Assembly (NCBI GenBank): GCA_044869915.1
Contig: JBIOYB010000336.1
Span: 1 to 10,851, forward strand
DNA from: Allorhizocola sp044869915
GTDB taxonomy: Bacteria > Actinomycetota > Actinomycetes > Mycobacteriales > Micromonosporaceae
Direction of reading: 5' to 3'
DNA length: 10,851 bases
The notes under the pieces are model-generated. The model was not told the DNA's origin. It did no database searches and saw nothing but the letters and a program-made list of their open reading frames with translations. A program made the translations under genes and the position numbers. The first letter of the stretch is position 1. Every line of letters starts with the position of its first letter. Shown here piece by piece: positions 5,660-10,851 of the stretch.

Positions 5660-6493
5660 CTAACCCAAATCGCCGGCGGCGACGCCGCTGACCAGGTCAC
5701 CGAGCCGCTCACGGCCCCCATCCGGCGCCGTCAGCACCACCACGCCGTCCTCGTAGAGCGCCACCGAGTGCTCCACATGGGCCGCCGGCAGCCGATCGAT
5801 GGTCACCACGGTCCAACCGTCGGACAACTCGATCGTCCTGGGTGAGCCCAGTGTGATCATCGGCTCGATGGCCAGGGCCATCCCGGGGACCAGCTCCGGA
5901 CCTCGGCCCGGACGGCCGTGGTTGTGAATATGAGGATCTTGATGCATCTGGGTCCCGATGCCGTGCCCGCCGTAGCCGCGGACTATGCCATATTTGCGGG
6001 GCGCCTTCTTGATCGACGACTCGATGGCATAGGAGATGTCCGTCAGGCGCCCCCGCCGGGACCGGATGCCCCGCGCGGCCGTGGCGATGCCCGCCCACAG
6101 CGCGTCCTCCGCGACCTCGGCCATGCGCAGCAGCTCCGGCCGCACCTCGCCCACGCCGGCCGTGAACGCGGCGTCGCCGTGCCAGCCGTCGAGGATCGCA
6201 CCGCAGTCCACCGAGATCAGGTCGCCCTCGCGCAGGACCTGGCCCGCATCGGGGATGGTGTGCACCACCTGCTCGTTGACCGACGTGCAGATGGTCGCCG
6301 GGAAGCCGTGATAGCCCTTGAACGACGGCACCCCGCCGTGCGACCGGATCACTTCCTCGGCCACCGCGTCCAGCTCGGCGGTGGTCACACCCGGCTTGAG
6401 CGCCTCGCGCACGGCCTCCAGGGAAGCAGCGACGACCAGCCCGGCCTTGCGCATCAGGCCCAGCTGTTCCGGTGTCTTGATCTCGATATCCAT
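5660..6493 (-). CDS. map: Methionine aminopeptidase, type I
   Basis: The enzyme removes the initiator methionine from nascent proteins. From the ATG at 6493 it has 277 residues. The five dinuclear metal ligands are visible: Asp96 (ISVDCGA), Asp107 (GDAAFT), His177 (GGHGIG), Glu210 (LAIEPM) and Glu241 (HVEHS). The substrate-side His78 is in VVHTIPD. The short N-terminus without a zinc-finger extension marks type I. A TTG three codons upstream (6502) could also start it, but neither has a strong binding site. The start lies 11 bases after the adk stop, so translation is probably coupled to adk. It follows secY and adk, as in many Gram-positive bacteria. Confidence 0.96.
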   Translation of the reverse strand: MDIEIKTPEQLGLMRKAGLVVAASLEAVREALKPGVTTAELDAVAEEVIRSHGGVPSFKGYHGFPATICTSVNEQVVHTIPDAGQVLREGDLISVDCGAILDGWHGDAAFTAGVGEVRPELLRMAEVAEDALWAGIATAARGIRSRRGRLTDISYAIESSIKKAPRKYGIVRGYGGHGIGTQMHQDPHIHNHGRPGRGPELVPGMALAIEPMITLGSPRTIELSDGWTVVTIDRLPAAHVEHSVALYEDGVVVLTAPDGGRERLGDLVSGVAAGDLG

Positions 6494-6504
6494 CGCCAAC
6501 AAAG

Positions 6505-7158
6505 CTACGCGCTGTAGGAGCGGAGTGCGTCGATCGCGCGCTCCGTCACATCCTCCACCGGGCCCGCTGCGTCGATGCCCACCAGCTTGCCCTGCGCGCC
6601 GTAGTAATCGATCAGCGGTGCGGTGTCCCGGGCATACACCTTCAACCGCTCAGCGACGGTCTCCGGCTTGTCGTCGTCGCGCTGATAGAGCTCGCCACCG
6701 AACCGGTCGCAGCTGCCCTCGCGCGCCGGCGGGTCGAAGTCTATGTGCCAGATTTTGCCGCAGCCATGACACGTGCGGCGGCCCGAGAGCCGCCGGATCA
6801 CCTCGTCGTTGTCGACCACAAGCTCAAGGACCAGGTCTAACGCCACCCCGCTGTCCCCGAGCATCTTGTCCAGCGCCTCGGCCTGGGGCACGGTGCGCGG
6901 GAAGCCGTCCAGCAGGAAGCCGTCGACCGCGTCGGGCTCGCCGAGGCGGCTGCGCACCATGTTGATGGTCACCTCGTCGGGCACCAGCCCGCCGGCGTCC
7001 ATGTAGCGCTTGGCCTCAAGCCCTAGCGGAGTCTTCTTTGACACGTTGGCTCGGAAGATTTCCCCCGTGGAGATTTTGGGCACGGAAAGGTGGGAAGCGA
7101 TGAACTCCGCCTGCGTTCCCTTGCCCGCACCGGGCGGACCGACCAGAACCAATCGCAT
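6505..7158 (-). CDS. adk: Adenylate kinase, long-LID type with incomplete zinc site
   Basis: Adenylate kinase interconverts ATP plus AMP with two ADP. The 217-residue protein shows the P-loop GPPGAGKGTQ (7-16), AMP-binding residues in KISTGEIFRA (28-37) and DGFPRT (84-89), and a long LID domain from about 126 to 163. The LID carries Cys130, Cys133 and Cys150, at the positions of the zinc ligands in Bacillus-type enzymes, but the fourth ligand position is Phe153 (codon TTC, one base from Cys TGC). I place the start at the second of two adjacent ATGs, with GGAG six bases upstream. The frame is open 15 codons further to 7203, but that extension would run into the hairpin of the secY gap and does not look like enzyme. 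Confidence 0.96.
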   Translation of the reverse strand: MRLVLVGPPGAGKGTQAEFIASHLSVPKISTGEIFRANVSKKTPLGLEAKRYMDAGGLVPDEVTINMVRSRLGEPDAVDGFLLDGFPRTVPQAEALDKMLGDSGVALDLVLELVVDNDEVIRRLSGRRTCHGCGKIWHIDFDPPAREGSCDRFGGELYQRDDDKPETVAERLKVYARDTAPLIDYYGAQGKLVGIDAAGPVEDVTERAIDALRSYSA

Positions 7159-7177
7159 CATGTGCTCCACTCGCACT

Positions 7178-7259
7178 CCAATTGGCACCTGGCAAGGCCG
7201 CAAGAGCCGCCGTGTGCCGTGGACACAAGGCGGCGAGAACGCCGCCAGGGGCCAATTGG
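7178..7259 (-). promoter_or_regulatory. Long inverted repeat with alternative hairpins in the secY-adk gap
   Basis: Two 16-base arms (7178-7193 and 7244-7259), each containing the palindrome CCAATTGG, are inverted copies with a single mismatch and span almost the whole gap. Within it, GGCGGCG-TTCT-CGCCGCC (7246-7229 on the transcript) forms a perfect 7-bp hairpin. The same CGCCGCC can instead pair with GGCGGC (7211-7206), extended by GTGT/ACAC. The short hairpin also takes bases from the long arm, so the two folds exclude each other. It begins two bases after the secY stop and ends just before the adk binding site. It may be an attenuator, an mRNA-processing site or a 3' stabiliser for secY; this is inference. 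Confidence 0.55.
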
Positions 7260-7261
7260 GC

Positions 7262-8590
7262 TCATCGCAGGAAGCCTTCGTAGCTGCGCTGCATCAGCTG
7301 GCTCTCGATCTGCTTGACCGTCTCGAGACCCACGCCAACCATAATCAGCACCGCAGTGCCGCCGAAGGGGAAGTTTTGGTATGCCTGACTGTCCAGCGCG
7401 ATGAAGAACAGGTTGGGCAGGACCGCGATGATTGCGAGGTAAAGCGAACCCGGCAGGGTGATCCTGTTTTGGATGAAGCCGAGGTAGTCAGAGGTGGGCT
7501 TGCCCGGGCGGATGCCGGGGACGAAGCCGCCGTACTTCCTCATGTTCTCGCCGATCTCGACCGGGTTGAACGTGATGGACACGTAGAAGTACGTGAAGAA
7601 GACGATCAGCAGGCCATACAGCGCGATATAGCTCCACGAGTCGGGCTGCGCGAGGTAGCGCTCGACCCACAGGTAGATCTTGCCCGGGTCGTCGCTGCGG
7701 GTGAAGTCCAGCGCGAGCCGCGGCAGGTAGAGCAGCGACGAGGCGAAGATCACCGGGATGACACCGGCCTGGTTGACCTTCATCGGGATGTAGGTCGACG
7801 TGCCGCCATACATCCGGCGCCCGATCATGCGCTTCGCGTATTGCACCGGGATGCGCCGCTGCGCCTGTTCGATATAGACCACGGCGGTGATGATGATCAG
7901 CACGAGCGCGACGATGCCCGCGAAGCCCCAGAACTGCTGGGTCTCCAGGATCTGCCAGCCCTCTGAGGGGAGCCGGGCGGCGATCGACGTGAAGATCAGC
8001 ACGGACATGCCGTTGCCGACGCCGCGGTCGGTGATGAGCTCGCCCAGCCACATGACCACACCCGTGCCGGCGGTCATCGTGAGCACCAGCATGGTGAGCG
8101 TGAGCCACAGCGGCAGGCTGGTGGCCGGCACGATCGGCCACTGGTCGCACTGGTTGCTGAACAGCTGCCCGGAGCGGGCCAGCGCCACGAACGCGGACGA
8201 CTGCAGGATCGCCAGGCCCAGCGTCAGATAGCGGGTGTATTGCGTGATCTTCGCCTGGCCGGACTGACCCTCCTTGCGAAGCTGCTCCAGCCGCGGGATG
8301 ACCACGGTCAGCAGCTGCAGGATGATCGACGCGGTGATGTATGGCATGATGCCGAGCGCGAAGACCGACAGCGACATCAGCGCGCCACCGGAGAACAGGT
8401 TCAGCAGGGTGAACACGCCGTTGGACGTGCCCGCCTCCAGCTGCTTCATGCACTCCTGCACGTTGCCGTAGGCGACACCGGGGCTGGGCAATGTGGCACC
8501 GAGCCGGTAGACGGCGATGATCGCAAGCGTGAATATGATCTTCTTGCGCAGGTCAGGCGTCCTGAACGCGCTGATAAACGCGGAGAGCAA
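7262..8590 (-). CDS. secY: Protein translocase channel subunit SecY
   Basis: SecY forms the membrane channel for protein export and membrane insertion. The sequence has the expected ten hydrophobic helices and both SecY signatures: GGALMSLSVFALGIMPYITA in helix 2 and MYGGTSTYIPMKVNQAGVIP in the fourth cytoplasmic loop. The fifth cytoplasmic loop (YGGFVPGIRPGKPTSDYL) that contacts SecA and the ribosome is also present, as is the usual cytoplasmic end SYEGFLR. I choose the TTG at 8590 (442 residues, beginning MLSAFISAFRTPDLRKK), which has AGGAGG six bases upstream. A GTG at 8614 is in frame but has no binding site and its arginine-rich extension does not belong to the family. The gene is preceded by its own promoter candidate. 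Confidence 0.97.
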   Translation of the reverse strand: MLSAFISAFRTPDLRKKIIFTLAIIAVYRLGATLPSPGVAYGNVQECMKQLEAGTSNGVFTLLNLFSGGALMSLSVFALGIMPYITASIILQLLTVVIPRLEQLRKEGQSGQAKITQYTRYLTLGLAILQSSAFVALARSGQLFSNQCDQWPIVPATSLPLWLTLTMLVLTMTAGTGVVMWLGELITDRGVGNGMSVLIFTSIAARLPSEGWQILETQQFWGFAGIVALVLIIITAVVYIEQAQRRIPVQYAKRMIGRRMYGGTSTYIPMKVNQAGVIPVIFASSLLYLPRLALDFTRSDDPGKIYLWVERYLAQPDSWSYIALYGLLIVFFTYFYVSITFNPVEIGENMRKYGGFVPGIRPGKPTSDYLGFIQNRITLPGSLYLAIIAVLPNLFFIALDSQAYQNFPFGGTAVLIMVGVGLETVKQIESQLMQRSYEGFLR

Positions 8591-8596
8591 GTTCTT

Positions 8597-8602
8597 CCTC
8601 CT
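8597..8602 (-). promoter_or_regulatory. secY ribosome binding site that fixes the TTG start
   Basis: AGGAGG lies six bases before the TTG at 8590, the ideal spacing. It lies inside the reading frame of the longer alternative starting at GTG 8614, which itself has no comparable site. This supports the shorter SecY. Confidence 0.8.
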
Positions 8603-8611
8603 GCGCGAAGG

Positions 8612-8626
8612 CACCGGAGCCCGGTG
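8612..8626 (-). promoter_or_regulatory. Small stem-loop just upstream of the secY ribosome binding site
   Basis: CACCGG and CCGGTG pair perfectly around a three-base loop, nine bases before AGGAGG on the transcript. It leaves the ribosome binding site single-stranded. A second stem-loop lies at the 5' end of the same leader. Confidence 0.4.
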
Positions 8627-8652
8627 GCGACGACTTTAGGGGCGTGACTTTT

Positions 8653-8679
8653 AGCTACGGCGCGAATTCACGCGTAGCT
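8653..8679 (-). promoter_or_regulatory. Stem-loop at the predicted 5' end of the secY mRNA
   Basis: AGCTACG (8679-8673) pairs with CGTAGCT (8659-8653) with further CG pairs possible inside the 13-base interior. It begins within a few bases of the predicted transcription start, so the transcript would start with a hairpin, which often protects mRNA. The role is inferred. Confidence 0.4.
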
Positions 8680-8687
8680 GGGTTCGG

Positions 8688-8717
8688 ACTCTAACAGCCC
8701 GGACCCAGATTGGTCAG
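8688..8717 (-). promoter_or_regulatory. Predicted promoter of secY-adk-map
   Basis: CTGACC (8717-8712) and TAGAGT (8693-8688) are 18 bases apart on the minus strand. Each matches four of six consensus positions, and the -10 has the actinobacterial TAGxxT form. It lies in the 214-base gap between rplO and secY. Transcription would start near 8681, leaving a leader of about 90 bases. The spc genes upstream may also read through. Confidence 0.55.
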
Positions 8718-8724
8718 GTCTGAC
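8713..8724. promoter_or_regulatory. Palindrome overlapping the -35 box of the secY promoter (operator candidate)
   Basis: GTCAG-GT-CTGAC is a perfect 5-bp inverted repeat with a two-base centre that covers the -35 element. A further GTCAGAC copy at 8783-8789, on the other side of the gap, is the exact complement of GTCTGAC at 8718-8724. Such a short palindrome can arise by chance; a binding protein is not known. Confidence 0.3.
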
Positions 8725-8804
8725 GGCGGCAAATCTGTGCCACCATCAATCTTCAACGCCAATGGCGCCTGTCCCATTGCTGGTCAGACGCCATCAGCCA
8801 CTCT

Positions 8805-9248
8805 TCACAGTTCCGTAACGGTTCCGCCGGCGGCGGTGATTTTCTCCTTCGCCGACACGCTGAACGCGTGCGCCGAGATCTGCAGGGCCACACCGCCCAG
8901 CTCGCCCGTGCCGAGCACCTTCACCGGCTGGTTCTTGCGAACCGCGCCGGCGTCGGCCAGCTCCTGCGGGCCGACCTGGCCGCCGTTGGGGAACAGCTCC
9001 GCCAGCCGGTCCAGGTTCACGACCTGGAACACGACCTTGAACTTGTTCCGGAAGCCCTTCATCTTCGGCAGGCGCATGTGGATGGGCATCTGCCCGCCCT
9101 CGAACGCCGACGAGATGTTCTTGCGCGCCTTGGAACCCTTCGTCCCACGACCGGCCGTCTTGCCCTTCGAGCCCTCACCGCGACCCACCCGGATCTTCTC
9201 GGTCTTGGCTCCCGGCGCGGGCCGGAGGTGGTGCACCTTGATCGTCAT
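8805..9248 (-). CDS. rplO: 50S ribosomal protein L15
   Basis: L15 is a late-assembling 50S protein with a long extended N-terminal arm that reaches into 23S rRNA. The 147-residue protein begins MTIKVHHLRPAPGAK and has the Gly/Lys/Arg-rich arm RVGRGEGSKGKTAGRGTKG (about 20-38), the EGGQMPIHMRLPK motif, and the C-terminal globular part ending AAGGTVTEL. The ATG overlaps the rpmD stop by one base (TAATG) and is preceded by GGAGG. It is the last gene of the spc-type block before the secY promoter gap. Confidence 0.98.
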   Translation of the reverse strand: MTIKVHHLRPAPGAKTEKIRVGRGEGSKGKTAGRGTKGSKARKNISSAFEGGQMPIHMRLPKMKGFRNKFKVVFQVVNLDRLAELFPNGGQVGPQELADAGAVRKNQPVKVLGTGELGGVALQISAHAFSVSAKEKITAAGGTVTEL

Positions 9249-9430
9249 TATTCAACCTCCTCGACCTTCACGAGGTGGCTGACCTTGAAGATCATGCCCC
9301 GGATCTCGGGACGGTCTTCCTTCACCACCACGTCATGGATCCGCTTCAGGCCGAGCGAACGCAGCGACTCGCGCTGGTTGTGCTTCGCCCCGATCTTGGA
9401 CCGGACCTGGGTGACCTTCAACCGTGCCAT
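9248..9430 (-). CDS. rpmD: 50S ribosomal protein L30
   Basis: The 60-residue protein MARLKVTQVRSKIG… with ESLRSLGLKRIHDVVVKED and the end GMIFKVSHLVKVEEVE is L30, the usual bacterial length. The start at 9430 is the ATG of TGATG, overlapping the rpsE stop by one base. The stop overlaps the rplO start by one base, so all three are likely translated by coupled re-initiation. The frame is open upstream but that part is a shadow of rpsE. Confidence 0.97.
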   Translation of the reverse strand: MARLKVTQVRSKIGAKHNQRESLRSLGLKRIHDVVVKEDRPEIRGMIFKVSHLVKVEEVE

Positions 9431-10074
9431 CACGCACCCGCCCCAGCACGGGCAGCGAGCAGCCTGGCCGGCGCGACGTCCTCCACCGGGAGCCCCCGGC
9501 GGGCGGCGATCGCCTCCGGCGACTCCAGCATCTTGAGCGCCGCCACGGTCGCGTGCACGATGTTGATCGGGTTGGACGAGCCGAGGCTCTTGGACAGCAC
9601 GTCGTGGATGCCCGCGCACTCCAGCACGGCGCGCACCGGGCCACCGGCGATCACACCGGTACCGGCGGATGCCGGCTTGAGCAGCACGACACCGGCCGCG
9701 TCCTCGCCCTGCACGGGGTGCGGGATCGTCGCAGCGATCCGCGGCACCTTGAAGAAGTGCTTCTTGGCCTCCTCGACGCCCTTAGCGATCGCCGCGGGCA
9801 CCTCCTTGGCCTTGCCGTAGCCGACACCGACGGTGCCCTCGCCGTCGCCGACCACCACGAGGGCGGTGAAGCTGAACCGGCGGCCACCCTTGACCACCTT
9901 CGCCACGCGGTTGATCGTGACGACGCGCTCGAGGTGCGGCGTCTTCTCGGCCGGCGCGTTGCCGCCGCGGCCCTCGCCACGGCCACGACGCTCGCGACGA
10001 TCGCGGTCGCCGCCGCCACCCTCGCCGCCGCCTGTGTTACCGGAACCCGCGCCCCGGCGCTGTGGACCTGGCAT
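9430..10074 (-). CDS. rpsE: 30S ribosomal protein S5
   Basis: S5 lines the mRNA entry channel and contributes to decoding accuracy. From the ATG at 10074 the protein has 214 residues. Residues 1-45 are a Gly/Arg/Asp-rich, probably disordered extension, common in actinobacteria. Residues 48-111 are the double-stranded-RNA-binding-like domain with VAKVVKGGRRFSF, the loop where spectinomycin-resistance changes occur in other bacteria. Residues 120-200 hold the second domain (GTGVIAGGPVRAVLECAGI, KSLGSSNPINIVHATVAAL). The frame is open far upstream over rplR, but that is not a fusion. It starts 17 bases after rplR, with GGAAGG upstream at a rather long distance. Confidence 0.97.
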   Translation of the reverse strand: MPGPQRRGAGSGNTGGGEGGGGDRDRRERRGRGEGRGGNAPAEKTPHLERVVTINRVAKVVKGGRRFSFTALVVVGDGEGTVGVGYGKAKEVPAAIAKGVEEAKKHFFKVPRIAATIPHPVQGEDAAGVVLLKPASAGTGVIAGGPVRAVLECAGIHDVLSKSLGSSNPINIVHATVAALKMLESPEAIAARRGLPVEDVAPARLLAARAGAGA

Positions 10075-10091
10075 GTTCCCAGCCACCCTTC

Positions 10092-10484
10092 CTAGAACTC
10101 GAGTCCCGCACCGCGAGCGGCGTCCGCCAGGGCCGCGATGCGGCCCGCGTAGCGGTTGCCACCGCGGTCGAAGACGACCTTGGTGATGCCTGCGGCCTTG
10201 GCCCGCTCGGCGATGAGCGCACCCACCTTGGTGGCGATGTCGCTCTTGCTGCCCTCGGCCGACCGGATCGACACGTCCAGGCTCGACGCCGACACCAGGG
10301 TGTGCCCCTTGGTGTCGTCGACGACCTGCACCGTGATCTGGCGCAGCGAGCGCGTGACGACCAGGCGCGGCCGCTCGGCGGTGCCGTTGACGTTTTTGCG
10401 GACCCGGAAGTGCCGACGCGACCGGCCGACAGCGCGCCTGGTGGCGCTGTCGCCACCGTGACGCTTGCGTAGCGTGGCGGTCAC
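10092..10484 (-). CDS. rplR: 50S ribosomal protein L18
   Basis: L18 binds 5S rRNA and anchors it in the central protuberance with L5 and L25-type proteins. The 130-residue sequence shows RRHFRVRKNVNGTAERPRLVV, the central QVVDDTKGHTLVSAS and the invariant C-terminus VVFDRGGNRYAGRIAALADAAR-GAGLEF. It starts at a GTG that overlaps the rplF stop by four bases (GTGA), with GGGAGG a few bases upstream inside rplF, so it is likely coupled to L6 translation. The N-terminal 20 residues are basic and variable in the family. Confidence 0.97.
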   Translation of the reverse strand: MTATLRKRHGGDSATRRAVGRSRRHFRVRKNVNGTAERPRLVVTRSLRQITVQVVDDTKGHTLVSASSLDVSIRSAEGSKSDIATKVGALIAERAKAAGITKVVFDRGGNRYAGRIAALADAARGAGLEF

Positions 10485-10851
10485 TTCTTACCTCCCTTAC
10501 CGCCGGCCTTACCCGCCTTGCGACGGATGACCTCGCCTTGATATTTGACGCCCTTGCCCTTATAGGGCTCCGGCGGACGGATCTTGCGAATGTTGGCCGC
10601 GACCTCACCCACCAGCTGCTTGTCGATGCCGGAGATGTGGAACAGGGTCGGCCTCTCCACTGCGAAGGCAATCCCCTCCGGCGCCTGCACCAGCACCGGG
10701 TGGGAGAACCCGAGCGCGAACTCGAGGTCACTGCCCTTGGCGGTGACGCGGTAACCGGTCCCGTTGATCTCCAGGCTCTTCTTGTACCCCTCGGTCACGC
10801 CAACGATCATGTTGGCGACCAGGGTCCTCGAGAGACCGTGCAGCTCCTTGG
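10481..10851 (-). CDS. rplF: 50S ribosomal protein L6, C-terminal part (5' end outside the window)
   Basis: L6 is near the GTPase-associated centre of the 50S subunit. The frame runs unbroken from the window edge, beginning KELHGLSRTLVANMIVGVTEG, an internal part of L6, so the ATG at 10810 is not the start. The visible 123 residues hold the second repeat domain with GYRVTAKGSDLEFALGFSHP, and the conserved signature IRKIRPPEPYKGKGVKY, ending in a Lys/Gly tail. About the first 55-60 residues of a roughly 180-residue protein are missing. Its stop overlaps the rplR start. Confidence 0.97.
   Translation of the reverse strand, partial: KELHGLSRTLVANMIVGVTEGYKKSLEINGTGYRVTAKGSDLEFALGFSHPVLVQAPEGIAFAVERPTLFHISGIDKQLVGEVAANIRKIRPPEPYKGKGVKYQGEVIRRKAGKAGGKGGKK

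Noticed and set aside
7159..7203. N-terminal extension of adenylate kinase
   Set aside because: Enzyme homology begins at MRLVLVGPPGAGKG and GGAG is correctly spaced before that ATG; the extension overlaps the intergenic inverted repeat.
7178..7259. MITE-like element with 16-bp terminal inverted repeats
   Set aside because: No target-site duplication is visible at the ends and no second copy exists in the window, so a transcript structure is the simpler reading. A genome-wide copy search could reopen this.
7010..7966. 318-codon plus-strand open frame over adk and secY
   Set aside because: It is antisense to conserved enzymes, with no family resemblance and no ribosome binding site argument.
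9430..10731. 433-codon minus-strand frame suggesting an S5 fusion protein
   Set aside because: The upstream 219 codons are rplR and rplF read in another frame; normal S5 starts at the ATG at 10074.
10481..10810. Complete 109-residue L6 starting at ATG 10810
   Set aside because: Conserved L6 sequence continues in frame to the window edge, so the gene is simply cut off.

Overview
The window is high-GC DNA with the gene order of an actinobacterial ribosomal-protein locus. On the minus strand, in transcription order, it reads rplF (partial) - rplR - rpsE - rpmD - rplO | secY - adk - map | infA - rpmJ - rpsM - rpsK - rpsD - rpoA - rplQ | truA. A convergent plus-strand gene for a proline-rich membrane protein lies at the left edge. 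GTG/TTG starts, TAGxxT-type -10 boxes and the protein sequences (for example the RpoA acidic C-terminal tail and the L17 Ala/Lys tail) all fit Actinomycetota. The four-cysteine S4 together with the rest of the set suggests Micromonosporaceae or a close relative. That family assignment is an inference from remembered homologues, not a search result.

Right part (about 8805-10851): the end of the spc-type cluster encodes L6, L18, S5, L30 and L15. The genes are tightly packed, with 1-4 nt stop/start overlaps at three of the four junctions, which suggests translational coupling. Middle part (about 5660-8804): secY (translocon), adk (adenylate kinase) and map (methionine aminopeptidase) form a second block. 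It is preceded by a 214-bp gap with a good promoter candidate. A long inverted repeat fills the secY-adk gap. Left-middle part (about 1000-5659): infA to rplQ is the alpha-type operon (IF-1, L36, S13, S11, S4, RNA polymerase alpha, L17), followed immediately by truA (tRNA pseudouridine synthase). It has its own promoter candidate at 5592-5620.

Together these genes make the ribosome, RNA polymerase alpha, the initiation factor, the protein export channel and the N-terminal Met-removal enzyme, so they belong to the growth-rate-controlled core. I do not see a new defence, mobile or biosynthetic system. The parts worth a second look are the non-coding junctions. The rpsM leader can hide its own Shine-Dalgarno sequence in a long helix, at the place where E. 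coli S4 regulates the alpha operon. The secY-adk gap holds mutually exclusive stem-loops. A perfect 13-bp hairpin sits on the truA start region. A palindrome overlaps the -35 box of the secY promoter.

L36 (rpmJ) is a short gene of 37 residues at 5060-5173. Upstream start codons available to adk and secY look too long; downstream starts with ribosome binding sites are chosen here.
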